From: Cercospora beticola
Taxonomy: Eukaryota > Ascomycota > Dothideomycetes > Mycosphaerellales > Mycosphaerellaceae
DNA length: 64,000 nucleotides
Assembly (NCBI RefSeq): GCF_033473495.1
Contig: NC_088938.1
Location: 3,348,001 to 3,412,000 of the forward strand
Direction: 5' to 3'
Shown here: in pieces, positions 43,101 to 58,100 of the stretch
How the letters are laid out: each line of letters begins with the position of its first letter
Numbering within the stretch: position 1 is the first letter of the stretch
The notes under the pieces: generated by a model
What the model was told of the DNA's origin: nothing
The model's input: only the letters and a program-made list of their open reading frames with translations
The model's database searches: none
Made by a program: the position numbers and the translations under genes

Positions 43101-46100
43101 TCCAATTGCAACGAGGCTGCATTCGCCATGTGCTGAAGCACAGGATGTCGAAGGACGTCAGAGACTGTCAGAATAAGCTGCGCCTCCCGAGCCCCAGCAG
43201 ATAGCTTGAGCGCAGAAAGCGAGTCTCCTCCAAGCTTGAGGAAGTGCGACTGGCGTCCGATCGAGGCCTCTTCAACACTCAGCACTTTGGCGTAGATTGT
43301 ACGAAGCCTCTTCTCCTTCTCCGTCCTTGGCAGCTCGACAGCACCTTGATTTTGAGTGGCATGACGTGCTCTGAGACTCGCTAGTTGCTGCGCGCTCAAA
43401 GCTTGGAGAAGCTCCCGGAGATGACGACGGTCTGCCTTTCCAACCACTGTCAAAGGGAAGCGGCTCAGCGGTATGTAAAGCTTCGGGACCATGTAAGACG
43501 GGAGTCGCTCGCTGAGTTGTTGATCGAGCGAAGCGGCATCGAAAGAGTCGTCGACTACAATGTCCTCGGCATTGCAATGAGCTGACTGCAAGAAAGCTAC
43601 CACCGCTGCAGGAGTCTGCGTGGTCACTTGCACAAAGTCAACAGCAACAGAAGCGCCTGTGAGACACTCGCGGATGGTGTTCTCGATTTCACCAATTTCC
43701 ACCCTCTGACCATTGATCTTGATTTGGTCGTCTTTGCGCGAGAGGTAGATGATTGAGCCATCGTGATGGTATTTGACCAAGTCTCCTGTGCGGTACAGTC
43801 TCTTGGAGCCAATTAGCCACTCTAGTGAACGAATGAATGCCGAAGTCGTTTTGATATCATCATGTAGATAGCCACGTGCAAGTGTAGGCCCTTCTACCAG
43901 AAGTTCACCAACAGCTCCAATGGGTGCAAGCTTCGTCGGATCATTGGGGATCGTGATCCAACTTCGGCTGGTAGGCGTGATAGACTTTCCAATTGTGTCC
44001 TTCGCGTGTGTCTGTCGTGTTTTGCTGGAGTCGCATGCATAATCCGCCGTGACACAAAAGACGCATGTTTCCGTAGGACCATATCCGATCATGAATCTCG
44101 GTACTTTTGTCCTCCAGAATGTGCGATCAGAGTTCAGAACAGCTTCGCCGCCTACGGCAAGAACGTCGAGAGTACCATTCAGCCGGTCAAAATCGAGTAG
44201 ACGAGCTCGGGAGGGTGTAAAGAAAGCCCAATTGACTCCTTGGTCGACCATGAAGCGCTCCAGGTTGTCGGTCCTGTCGGCTTCCGAAGGTATGCATACG
44301 CAGCCGCCATGGAACAGAGTCGTGAGGATCTCAATGATGCTGGCATCAAAGACGTACGAGCTGTGAGAACCGTGTCAGCACACGAACGCAGAACCCTCAC
44401 CTAGCAGATTGTGACATTGCCATCACACTGACTGTGCAGATTGAAGAAGAAAGGTTGCGGGGCTTGGGCTCACTTACGAGAACTGTAGGACCCGCGAACT
44501 GGAACCAATGCCCATGGTCGGTCCGAACTGCATACAAGCGCTGCTAACAGCCCCGTGCTCCAGCACAACGCCTTTGGGTTTCCCGGTAGAGGTACCGCTG
44601 GTAAAGAGGATGTAGGCAGCATCACAAGAACTGACAGCCGGAAGATCGATAGTCAGAGATGCCGCCTCGGTCAGAGTCTTATCGTTCACTATGATTGGCA
44701 AATAGTCGGACGAGAACTGATTGGCATACTGGACCGAAACCAGTACTACGTTTGCTTGCGTTTGTGCCAGAACCTGATGATGTCTCATGGCTGGCCACTT
44801 TGCATCGAGCGGTACATATGTCGCGCCGGCTTTCAGGACAGCGAGCATAGAGACTATGGCCCAGAGCGATTTGTCGAAACATAAGGGAACCATGGACTGT
44901 GGGGTGACGCCAGAAGCGACAAGAAGGAATGCGAGCCGAGTAGACAATCGGTCCAGTTCTGCGTAACTGAGATCGCCGTCCCAGGCAGAAAGGGCCGGAG
45001 AACTGGGACTACGGCAGGCCCTGTCTGTGATGAGCTCGTGAACGCAACGCATGGGCGTGAGCGGAACTGGCGCGGTCGAGTTCCACTGCAGTATAGTATC
45101 AATTGCCTGCTGGCCAACAAGCTGGACACTGTCAATCGATGATTCTGCTGAACTCGACACAATGGATGAGATCGCAGTCCTGAGCGACTCCGCAACGCTT
45201 GATGCAATCTCTGTCGGAAGTGATGAGGTATAGTTGAGTGAAATGTCCACTGTAGATGGGCCGCTCTGGATCTGCACTGCAATGTCGTACTTCAAGATAG
45301 TCAGCATGAAGTCAAAAGTTGAGTGGCCCAGTCTCGCTGAGGGGTTTACTTACCTCTGTAAGATCCTGCCCTGCGGAAAATTCGAATGCTATTTGGTCTT
45401 CACAAAGTCGAGCAGCAGAGGTAACCATGGGCGTGACCGATAAGACAGTATTGAAGAGCCTCGCTGTCTCTAAGCCGAGCGTGCGATGAAGCTCAATGAG
45501 GGAAATGGTCTGGTGACGAAGAGCATCTAGTGTCCTGTCCTGGATATTTCGTACGAGTTGAACAATCGACGAGGAGTCCTCCAGCGAGATAGTGCATGGC
45601 AGTGTAGTCACCAACGGGCCAACTATCGATTCGATTCCTGTACAAGTGCATGAATGGTCAGCTGCTCTTTCGAGAACCATGAATTATCTACTGCCACAGA
45701 GTCCTACAGCTTGACTCGGACTGTGGGAGATCTGCTCACCTTGCACGTCTTGATCTCGACCAGAAGCAACGAATCCGAAACATGGACGGTCACTGCCGGT
45801 GAATGCTCGTAAGACCAGCGCCAATGCCAGTTGACAAATGCTGGACAATGTGACATCGAAGGACTCGCAGAAGAGCCTAAGCTTACTGGCGTCGAGAGAA
45901 GGAGCCTTCACAGTCAATGGCTTCAGTTCACAATCCGACGCCACTTCTCCAATCGGAAATATGCACGATTCCACTCCTTTTAGATGGTCTGCCCAAAAGC
46001 GCTGCGTCTCTTCCTTCGGCTGGCGAAGGGTGTAGGCGATGTAATCACTGTACAGGCCGATCTCCTGGTTAGTAGATGAAGAGCTGTAAATCTGAAGCAT

Positions 46101-49100
46101 ATCGCGCATCAGGATATGCATAGATTGCGCATCTATGCACGCATGATGGATTGTGAGGATGAACTGCGTCTTGGAACCTGCTCTGATGTCGACTCGATGA
46201 GTCGGTAGCGCGGGCTGATCCCCGCCCTGCCATACCGAGCCACAGATCTGGTGCGGTGGCTTCAGTTTCTCATTTTGCGCAATGATCTGAGCGGTCTGCT
46301 TGCTTTGACGCAGCACAATCTGCGCGAATCCAGTATGGCCGGGTAAGCTGTCCACAAAAACGGTTCGAAGTATTGCATGGCGCTCTACCACCTTTTGCCA
46401 CGTAGCTTGCAGACGACCAATGTTGACTGGCTTGCCTTCAGGAGCGATGACATTGAACTCAAAGCGAGGGTAGTACATGTGTGGTGCGTTAGCTTGACCC
46501 AGCAGCATCCCCTCCTGTACAGGAGAACAGGGGTACACATCTTCGACCTCTGTCAATGAAAGTCCGAGACGAGGCAGAGTGTTGTCGAGGAAAGTCTGCA
46601 GACTGACATAATCCTCAAACGCCAGTGGGAACAACAGCGAGGAGGTGGAAGTAACCTTCTGCTCTTCTTTGTCATTACCGTTGATCTTGGCCCTTGGAGA
46701 CAGCCGTTCTGAGACCAGGAGAGCCAGATTGCCAATCGTCTTTTGTCTGAAGATATCTTCCATGCGGAGGCAGCTCAAGCCGTCTTTGCGACAAGCAGCG
46801 ATAACTCGCATTGCCGTGATTGAGTCTCCTCCAAGCTGGAAGAAGTTTGTCTCTGCGTGGAGTTCGGCCTCCGGGCAACCAAGCACCCGTGCCCAGATGG
46901 ATTGTAGCGTCTTCGCCTCTTGAGTATCGACAGCGGTGGTTTGCTCTGACTCTGTCTGGTGCTTGACCAACTCGGAAATGGTCAATTCGGATCCGATCTC
47001 CCGTAGACGACGCCTGTCAGTCTTTCCCGTTGGCGCGAGAGGGATGGTCTCTATCATGAGGTATGCGTCTGGCACCATGTAGGAAGGCACCTGATTTGAA
47101 AGCAGCTCGCTGATCTGTTGAGCCTGCTCGGGTCTAAGATGAAGCACATGCGTATTGGTCTCGTTAGACGTAGCACAGAATGCAACGAGTAAGGAGCGCC
47201 CGTAGCTATCTTTTGGTTTGACCAGCTCGGCCGCCACATGCACAGTACTGGTCCCAAGGCATGTTCGCACAGCTTGAGTCACTTGGTGCTCAACTTCTCC
47301 GAGCTCCACGCGTTGCCCGCGAACTTTTACTTGGCCGTCTCTGCGCCCAATGAAGCTCAATCTTCCATCGAGTTCAGGTGCATACCTGACAAGGTCTCCT
47401 GTGCGGTAGAGCTGCATATCATGGCTTCTCTTGACGAGCTCAGCATCATCAATCATCCACTTCGGCGGCTCGATGAAGGCTGCTGCCGTTTTCACCGGAT
47501 CGTGCAAGTAGCCAGCTCCAACCAGCGGCCCAGTGAGCACCAGTTCACCAATGGCGCCGATTGGAGCGAGGCGGTGGCTATCGAATGGATCTGCTATCCA
47601 CGCATGAAGCCCAACGCCCACGCCGATAGAAGGATCACAGTCAGTGTCACTCTTGTTGATGTGCTGGATGGTGCTTGTGACAGTACACTCAGCAGGTCCA
47701 TAAGTGTTGATCAATTCGACTCCGGAAAGCGCCCAACGAGCGACAGCCGAGGCCGTCATTGGCTCACCGATCAGTGATAGAATCTTCAGGCTCGGAACTT
47801 GGGAAGGATCGAGCATGCGAGCGAGCGAAGGAGTCAGATGGGCGTAGTTGACTTGCATGCGTTCGATTGCTCCAGGCACATTGTTCCAACGCTCGTAAGC
47901 ACTGGGCACGCATAGGCAGCCTCCGGCGATCCAGGTGTGCAGCATATTGGACCACGAAACATCGAATGCATACGAGACGAAGTCGAAAACGCGAGAGGTA
48001 CTGTCGAACCGTAGGGCCTCGTGCTGGTAGTGTGCGGCAGTACTGAAATTCGCATGGGTAATTATGATACCTTGAGCGATCGATAGTTAGCATTGTGGCA
48101 GACAGTATGAAGTAGAAGAGACCGGAGAGGAAGAAAATGGGCATAGCGACGTGACCTACCTTTTGGTGTCCCCGTGGAACCGCTCGTGTAGACGCAGTAC
48201 AAGCCATGCGATGGATCGACTACTGGCAATGTGCCCTCAGAAGAGGTCAGAGGTAGATTCGAAAACAACTGCTTGTCCAATTTGATCGAGCGCACAGTCG
48301 AAGAAGCCGTTGCGAGGTGCTCTGTAGCCTTAGAGCATAAGATCACAGGTGGAGCAACCTGCTTCACAATGGCCTGCAGTCTTCCAGGCGGGGAGCTGAT
48401 GTCCACGTTCAAGCAAGCACCTCCTGCTTTCATAACTGCCATGATGGCGATTGAGGTCCATTTCGATTTCTCGAAGAACAATGGAATCACCGCTTTGTGA
48501 ATCTCGCCAATGTTGCATAGGCGGATGGCCAGCTGATTCGACAGAGAGTCCAGCTCTCCGTACGTCAATGAGCCGTCCCATGAGCAAACAGCAATGGCAT
48601 CGGGCTGGGTAGCCACTTGCTCTGCAATCAACTCGTGCACACACGCATTGATGCTCTGCAGCTTACTTGAGTTCCAGCTCTTAATCTGGGCTAGATCCTC
48701 GGGCGTGGTGATGCTGAGATCCTCTGTTGTCATCGTTTGATGAGCATCGGCCAGCTGCGGAACAATGTACACGAGCTGGCGCAGCAGACGCGATATCTCG
48801 TCTCTCTTGATACATTGCGGGTTGAAATCTGCGCTGATGCTGAAACCCTGGCGGCGCAACTCCACTCGTAGGACCAAAGGATATGTTCGCACACTGGCGC
48901 CACCATGATCAGGAAGCCAAGTACCGAACGATGACATTTGGAGCCTGCCATCACCGTCGGGTTGTAGCATTATCAGAGTCTGAAAGTCGCAAGCTGCGCT
49001 GGCATCCGCGCTGCATGCGGCAATCTTTGCGAGACCCATCTGCTCATGAGGGATCATGGTAGCGCTCATTTCCTGTGTGCTTGAGAGGAGATCTGCGATC

Positions 49101-52100
49101 ATGTGAGGGCCTTGCGTGAGCTGTATTCGGACCGGTATGGTTGCTACAGTTGGTCCTGTAACTCGATCGATGCTCTGAACCGGAGCGTTGCGTCCAGAAA
49201 CGGTGCATCCGAACACGACATCGCGTGAAGCAGTATGGCCGGCTACCACAAGCGCCCACCCTACCTTCATCAACGTAGCCAGCGTAATGTCCGATCTCTG
49301 GTTGGTGCCAAGACTGCAAACATCTTCGACGACTTCTCTCTGCACTCGCATACTAGCCCCTGGAGAAGGCTGCGGGAAGTGCGTGCAGTCTACGCCTTCA
49401 AGATACGACTGCCAGAATTGCCGTCCTGCCGTTTCGGGCAGTGTTCCCAAGTAGTGTATGAACACATCGTGGCCCAGGTACGTGGGCTTCGTCATTGAGC
49501 TGCGGTAGGTTTCCGAGACTGCTTCCAACATCAAGGCCAGAGAAAAGCCGTCGAACACAGAATGATGCATTGTCAACACGAATTGCTTTTGCTTATGCTT
49601 AGACATTGCGAGCCGTATGAGCGGCTGCCCAAGGCCCATTGAATCTGTCTTCTCGCGTTCGACATATGCATCCAAGGGGATATCAAACTCCCTCCAGCTG
49701 AGAGCGTCGTCGACCACAATTTGGAAGAGGCCAAAGTCACCTAGCTCAGCGATCCTTGTGCGCATGATGGACAGTTTAGCAAAAGTCGACCCCCAGGCTG
49801 CACACCAGCGGTCCTCGTCGACGTGGTCGCCTAGATCAAGCGCATAGCATATAATGTATTCGCCTGGATGCTTGACAGATAACGCCATCATGCCAGCCTG
49901 GAGTTCCGTGCAAGGGTACACATTGCTGATCCTGTCTTCCGCGACGCCGCACGACTCTGCAGCAAGCTGCTGTGCTAACTCGGCACCCAGAGAAGAAGGA
50001 AGCATCGAGAAGGCGGGAACATTGATTGCACCTACTCTTGGCTGACTTGTTGCTTTGCCAGCCGCTTGGAGATACTCTGCCAGATCAGAAAGCTTTGGCT
50101 TGAGGAAGACGTCGCTGACGGACACGTCTAGCTCCAACTCGAGCGCCTGTGATGCAAGCTTGATTGCCGACAAAGAGTCTCCACCCAGCCTGAAGAAACT
50201 GTCTGAGACACTAATAGATTCTGCTGCAATCTCCAGTGCTCGTGCGAAAAGGTCGCGAAGCCGATGCTCCACGGTATTGCGAGGTGCCTGGACGTGCTGT
50301 CTGTCGCGTCCACGAAGCGCGAATTGGATTTGATCCTGCGATAGATCTCCGGCCAGCTGTTCAAGCATCCTTCTATCAGTCTTGCCGGAAAGTGTGAGCG
50401 GGATGTGGTTCACTCTGATGTACAACTTGGGGCACATGTATCCAGGTAAATGCTTGGCGAGCTTTTCATCAGCACCAGCAGTGATTGTGGCAACGAGGTC
50501 GATATCGGATTTGTTGAGAAGCAGGCAGCAACGCTGATCTGCGTACGGCACAGCTCCTTCGTCGATTTGAACGAAAGCCACAACACTTGGCGTCTGGCGA
50601 TCTGGCAGAATAAGAGTGGTAACGACGACTTTGTCCACAAGTGGTAGACACGCCCGGACGTGGTTCTCTATCTCGCCCAGCTCCACTCTCTGGCCGTTGA
50701 TCTTGGTCTGGTTATCCTCTCGTCGGCCAATGAAGTCAAGAGTGCCATCATGATTGTATCTTACAAGGTCGCCTGTTTTGTAGATTCTGTTAAGGATGCC
50801 GCTCGAAGCCTCTTCCAGCCAGGCAGAGTTGGAGATGAAGGACGCTGCTGTCTTGTCTGGATCGTGGAGATAGCCTCTCGCGAGAATGCCGCCCTGGACT
50901 ACGAGCTCGCCAACAGCGCCTACGGGCATGAGTTTGTCGTGGTTGGTTCCGCTGACCACCCACGCTCGAGATCCGATCGGTGTTCCGATTCTGCTCCTCG
51001 AGGCAAGCTCGGCTGCTTGCACTGTGCCTGCAACACACACGATCGAGCACTCTGTGGGACCGTACCCGACCATGACATTACGCACGCAATTCCAGTCTTG
51101 CAGCGCGCTAGGCGTTACTCGCTCGCCGCACAAGATCAAAGTCTCCAATGAATACAAATGTGCAGGCGATAACGTGCTTGACATCGAAGGCGTGAGGCAA
51201 GCCCAGGTGATGCCAAAGTCCCGGATCGTAGGCCCAAGATGCGAAACCCTAGCCTCATCGCTTGGAATACAGACACATCCGCCGAAGATGAGTGTTGTGA
51301 AGATTTCCTGGACGCTAGCGTCGAAGACGTGGGCGGAGAATTGTAGCACTCGCTGTTTCCCAATGAACCCCATCGCTCTGCCATGCTCGAGGCAGCTCGT
51401 GCTTATGGCGCTGTGTGGCACGACGACGCCTTTACTCTTACCGGTGCTGCCACTGGTAAAAAGTACGTACGCCGCGTTGCTCTGTGTTGCATGAGTCTCG
51501 AGCTCTCTCACATCAGCTGAAGGGAGACCGCGAATACTTTCAGCATCGACGATCACAACATGGCAGTCGGCCAGTGCAGGTAACTTCGCACAGCTCCGTG
51601 ATGCAAGAACTATTTCGGCTTTCGTCTGCTCGAGGATCTCCTGTTGTCGCGAGACGGGATGGTCTGGAGCCAAAGGTACAAATGCTCCTCCTGCTTTGAG
51701 TGTAGCCAGAGTTGCAACCACTGTCCACATAGACTTTTTGAAGCAGAATGGAACAAGAACTTCAGGTCCGACGCCCTTGCTATGTAAGTGAAGTGCAAGC
51801 TTGTCCGAAAGCTTCTTGAGCTCCAGGTAGGACAACTTCCCGTCCCATGCCTCGACCGCTGTATCTTGAGGGCTCTCTTCGGCTTGTTGCTCAACGAGGT
51901 CATGGAGGCAGCAGCGTTGCGAAGTCTCGGGCGGAGTGTGATTCCAATCCCAGAGTTGTTTGAGATCGATGTGGCTGATCAAAGCAACGTTGCGGGCTGT
52001 CACCTGAGGGTCGGAGGCAACGCTAGAGATTGCTGTGCTGAGGGCAGATGCTACGCTGGTAGCCGTCTCCGGTGACATGAGAGAAGCAGCGTACATGATG

Positions 52101-55100
52101 GAGATGCGAGTGCTTTCGCTGTTGGATGCCACCTGAACGGCGATGTCAAATTCTGTGGGATCTTGACCGCCTCGCGTCTTGAGTGTAATTTCTGGGTCTT
52201 GAGCGGTCGCAGCATTTCCTTGTCCCGGAGTGACAGAGACAGCTGTATTGAAAGGCTTTGCGCGAAGATCAAGGCTATGAAGAATCTCATGGAGTGGTAA
52301 GAGGTTGTGCGCCATGGAGTTGACATGCTCGGATTGTGCTTGTCGAATAATGTCGATGAGAGCTATGTCGTCTGCCAAGTTGATCATAGATGGCAAAGTC
52401 ACGATGAGTGGACCAACAATCTCGTCCACTCCCGCAATGGGATGATCTCTGCCGGACGATACGTAGCCGAAGCACGGCGACGCGCAGCCAACGTAAGCCT
52501 GTAGTACCAATGCCCAGGCCACTTGGCAGACACTGGAGACAGTGATCTCGTGTTTTTGACAGAATTCTTGCAGTTGAGTATGGTCGACAGCCGGCGCGTC
52601 AATATGATTGATACTGTCATTGTCTCGTGATCCATCGAGCGATGGGAATTGGCAGGGCTCTATGCCCTCGAAACGCTTGGCCCAATAGTCTCGGGCTTCC
52701 GCAGTAGGCCTCGACTCAGCATAGGAGACGTAGTCTCTGAAAGTCGCAACTGGCGCAGCGGTAGGAAGACAGCCCTTGTATGCCAGTTGTAGGTCCCGCA
52801 AGATCAGATTGTAAGCATGAGCGTCCACCAGGGCGTGGTTGACTGTCAGCTTCAAGAGTGGTCGATCTTCGTCGCCACGAGTAATGACAAAACTATGGTC
52901 TGGAGCAGCTTGTGCGGATCGCTGACACAGTGAAGCAGAGTGATCGTGGGCATCAAGCAAGTTTCGCACATCAGCGTCGACTTCTTTGAGGACAATCTGA
53001 GCGAAACCAGTTCCAGGCATGTTATCGACCAGAATCGTGCGTAAGATATCATGTCTTCGCACCACTTGACGCCAAGCTGTCTGCAATCGACCGAAGTCCA
53101 CTGTGTCAGGAAGGATGTCAATTTCGAAGCAGACCCGATACATCGCAGGGTTCACGGCCTGACTGACAAGTATTCCTTTCTGGATTGCGGCACACGGATA
53201 TACATCTTGGACGTTGGATCGTGAGATTTTCATCGATGCGAGCAAGCCATTCTCAAATGCTTCAAGGGTGGCGTAGTCCCCAAACGGCAGTATGAAGTCC
53301 GTGAGTGTCCATTTTTGAGAAAGCGCTGGAAGAGCAGTGGGCAGCTGGTTCAAGGACTGTTCGTAAGCCGATATCCAATCCATGATCTTGTCCTGGCAGT
53401 GGGTGCGTGTGTTGTACACAAACATGATGTGTAAGCACTCGTTCCGCATACTGGCGACGACATCAAACAGAGCAAAGCGCTTTTCGCTCGCGAACGTCTT
53501 CCAAGGCTCCCCAATATCGTGCTCGACCGGGTGAAAAAGGCTGTCGGTTGCATGTTGCACAATCCCAATGCCGTTGTTAAATACTAGTTCCTCAATTGAT
53601 GACGATCCGAATGTTGTACGGCCTTTCGGATTTCCCATGCGAGAAGTGAAATACGCCCAGCCATTGCGAGGGAGACTGCGCATGCAGTCTTTCACCTGCA
53701 TGATTGCTGTAACCAAGTCTGAGCCTGCGGGCTGGTCGACCTGGACAGGACTCAGAGTCGTGAACCAACCCACGGTCTCAGAGATGTCAAACTTGTCGTC
53801 AAAAGGCTCTCGGCCATGGCCTTCGTTGAAAATCTGCAGAGGATCCTCGCGATCGGTGAAGATTGAGCCGAACGAGTGAATCAACGCAGCAATCAAGAGC
53901 TCTACTGGTCGGGTGCTGAAGGCTTCATTGCATTCCGAGCCGAGTAGCGCCGCAGTGGACAGCTTTGGCAGAGCGAAGGTTCTGATCGCAGCATTGTCCC
54001 AAGTATTTGACGACAAGAGCATGTCTTTCTCGCCCCAATAGCTCAGCTGGCGCGGGCGCAAGGTGAATGGCAGGGCCGCACGTGGCTCCAGGTGCAGGCG
54101 TGCATGTTCTGCTAGCGCTATGCACCACTCTTGGAAGCTCGTCGACGCAACCGAAGGCAGAGACTTCTGCGGCGAAGTGATTAGCGTCTCGAGGTCTCGG
54201 AGAATGATCGACCAAGACACATAATCAACAACCAGATGATGGATCGTAAGGAGAAGTCGTTGTCTCTCGCCAACGTCCAGCAACAATGCGGAGAGCAATG
54301 GACCCTGTTCCACGTCCAGTACCTTCTGGCTGGTGACCATTGCCAAGGTTTCCTGGCCCGAGATAATGGCGCGATGCTCTACGATGTAGGCCTCCGAAGC
54401 TGCACTCAGAACCACCTGGCTCCATGTCTTTTCGCCGTTGTCAAGGTCTGTCTTTCGGAAGCGTGCGCGCAGCATTGGATGCCGCCGGACTAGCAGCGAT
54501 ACTGCCCCATCGAGCTGAGTTCGTGTGAGCCTCTGACCCAGTTCAAGGTACTGCGATTGGTGAAAATTAGGTCGTGCCTGCGAATTCAAGGCCAGATACA
54601 TCTGCTGCACTGGCGACAGGGCGAATGGCGTGCCCTCTTGATGACTGCCTTCACTGTTCCCGGCTTGCTGTGAAGAGAGACCGTCTCTTGCTTGTATCAC
54701 CGCCGCAAGGTTCGCAACAGTCTTGTGCTTCCACACATCTTGAACGGTGAGCTTGAGACCGGCAGCTCGGCAGCTCGAGATCAAGCCCATTGCGGATATG
54801 GAGTCGCCTCCCAGGCGGAAAAAGCTGTCGTCCGCGCCCACTTGCTTCACGGTGCGGCGTACAGCACGTGCGAACAAGCCTTGAACAGTTTTCTCCAACT
54901 CAGTCGTAGGCTGTCTTCGCTCATGCTGTCCTTCGATCTCGATGCCGATTAAATCCTTGTACAGCATACCAGCAGCAAGCTCATGCAATCTCTTGCGATC
55001 AGTCTTCCCGGTGGTCGACAACGGAAGTTGTGGGAGAATGACATATCCAGAAGGGACCATGTACGATGGCACATCGTCCGCCAGCCTTTTCGTGACCTTT

Positions 55101-58100
55101 TCCGCCTTTCCAGCGAGTCGTGATTCGCTATCTGCGACCGATGCTGATGTTCCGGACCGAGCAAGGAAGCAGATGAGCACTCCGCTGGCGTCTTTTAGGT
55201 TGACCACAGCAGAGGCTACCCGAGCGTCGAAGAAGGTCGCAGTAACACGAAGCGCGTTTCCAACGTGGTGATCGATCTCTTCCAGCTCAACACGTTGACC
55301 GCGGATTTTGACTTGGCCATCCTTGCGGCCTAAGAAGATAAGATCTCCTGCAGAGTTATAACGTACCAGGTCGCCAGTCCCTAGTGTTATGTCAGTGACG
55401 CACTTAAGGCATTGGAATGCCCTCTCCCTCTCCCTATTCCAGATTACTTACTGTAAACTCGTCCACGACGACCAGCCTGGATCAGCCAAGGAGGATCGGA
55501 CAGAAAACTCGCACTTGTGAGGTCTGGTCGTCCGTGGTATCCGCGCGCTACAAGAGGACCTTCCAGAACCAGCTCTCCGACAGCATATACCGGACACAGC
55601 CGATTCGGGTCATCTGGATCGACTATCCAGGTACAAAGACCTACACCTCCGCGCCCGATGTTAGTCGGCGGCACATCATCATCAGACATCGTCGAGATAG
55701 CAGAGCACTCTGCAGGCCCGTAGAACCATCTCACTCGGGTATGCCGTCTCCACCGCTCGGCTTGACTCTGAGTCGTCAGTTCGCCACCGACTTCGAGTGC
55801 ATCCAGTGAGTCCAACGCGGAAGTAGTAAGAAGGTCTGCTACTTTGGGTGTAAGATTTGCGAAGTTGGCCTTGAAGCGCAGGAGACTGCCTGACAGATCG
55901 TTCATCCTGTCTGTTTCGGAAGGAATGCAGAAACAGCCGCCGACGTACAAGCAATGCAGTAGGTTATGCCATGCCATGTCGAAAGCATACGAAGAGAAAT
56001 CGTAAACACGAGAGCTGTTGGTGAGCCCGAGACGTGCTTTCTGGTGCACCAACGCGCTACTGAAGTTTGAGTGGGTGATGGTTATCATCTTTGGGATGCC
56101 AGTGCTGCCGCTGGTGAGCACGTTGTACAAGCTGTTTTCGGGGTGGATTGTTGGCACCGTGAGTAGGCCTTGATCGGTATTTTGGGATTTGCCGCCAATG
56201 GTGTCGTGACCGACGACAAAGACAGTCGTGTGAAATCCCTCCTGACGGCACGCAGCCACCAGAGAATTCGCAAGGTCTTCAGAGTGTTTTGTACACAGTA
56301 TGAGTTTCGGCTGTGCTTGCTGTACAATGGCATGCAGTCGTGTCAACGGCTGAGCGATATCCATTGCAACCGATGCAGATGATGCCTTCATTACACCCAG
56401 CATGGCAACAGGCATCCACATCGACTTCTGGAAGCAGAGCGGAACGATACTCTCTGGGCCGAGATCAAGCCCAAGCTGATGCAGGCGCCGAGCAAGGTTG
56501 CTCGTCAGTTGCTCAAGCTCCGCATATGTCAGTTCTCCATCCCATGCACAAATCGCAGGGGACTGTAGATGTAGTGTAGCTTGTTCTGAAAGCATTTCGT
56601 GCACCAGACGTTGGCACTCTTCCTGAACATCCCCCGCCATAGTCCGCAATTGCTGCACGTTACGATCAGTAGTGATAGAAATATCACCGACAGTCTTGTC
56701 TCCGGGATCGATTAATTGCTGTATTATGTAGGAGAGGGAATCGACCACTGAAGCGACCACGTCACGCTGTACGAGAGCCTCGACGAACATTGCTCTAATG
56801 TTTACGCCGTTTTCCCGTAGCTCGCATTGAAGCAGCAAGGGATATGTCCAAGGATCGGTCATGTAGTCGCGAAGCCACGTTCCGACAGCTTCCATGCGAA
56901 ACGTCTCGTCCTCTTCGGGCAAGATCACAAGCAAGGTGCGAAAATTGCAAGCTGTGTCTGCCTCTGTGCTGACACTCGCAATGTTTCGAAGGCCAGCCTG
57001 CTCGAAAGGCATCATGGAAGCGGTTTCTTGCTGCACCTCTGCCAACAAGTGCTTTGCTGGTTGATTTTCCTTGCCTTCTAGCAGTATGCGGATGGGGACT
57101 GTGGCAATCGTTGGGCCCACGACACGCTCGATGCCCGGGACAGGTGCCGATCTACCAGAGACCGTGCAGCCGAACACTACATCCTTCGAAGCAGCGAAGC
57201 TACTCAGGACAATAGCCAAGGCTGTCTGCACCACCGAAGCTGTAGTGTTGTGCGTCGAGGCCGACCGAGGTATCTGTTGGGTTGGGCAGAATTGCTCGAA
57301 ATATTCGAGCGAGTCCGATTTCGCATCGCTGGATGCTGCCGTGGCTGGAGGAAAATGAGTGCAGACCGCGCCATGCAAGTACTTGCGCCAGTATTCCTGC
57401 CAATTGTCTCTGGACACAGCCTGAAAGTGCTTGATAAAAAGATTGAAAGGTGTGGCCTGCAAAGGTGACACATTGAGGTATCGGTCAGATATAGCCTTTA
57501 GTATCATAGGCAATGACCATGCGTCGAACAGGGCATGATGAATCTTGAAGACCCAATATCGGCTCGAGGGAGTCTCAACAATAGTATGTTCGGACAATGG
57601 AGACCCAAGATTGACAGAGTTGCAACCCTGAGCCATATACTCTGCCAAACTTTCGGCGCAGCACACCTGCAGGGGAACACGCGAAGCCGAGGTGACAGTT
57701 TGCATGAAGTGTTGTTTGCCGGAGTCCTCGATGCTCACGATACGAGTCCGCAAGATTGGGAGGGACTGGATGGTAGCATCGAGAGCTGCCCGCCATTTGC
57801 ATGTGCTTGTCGTACTTGCTAGTTCGAGAACGTACTGGTTAACGTACCCACCTCCGTTGGTTTCCAGTGACAGAGCAAACATGCCGGCCTGCAAAGGAGT
57901 ACACGGATAGATGTCTTCGATGTCAGCTTCCGAGATGCTCGATGCTGATGAAGCGGCCTTGCTCGCAAATTTGCGACATGTATCTGACAGAAGAGAAAAG
58001 GGAGGGACGTAAATCTCATCGTTTGTCCATCGAATCGGCTCCATGCACTTGGCGACATCTCCGAGAGTTGCAAGGCGGAATATGTCGCCCACAGTGATGC

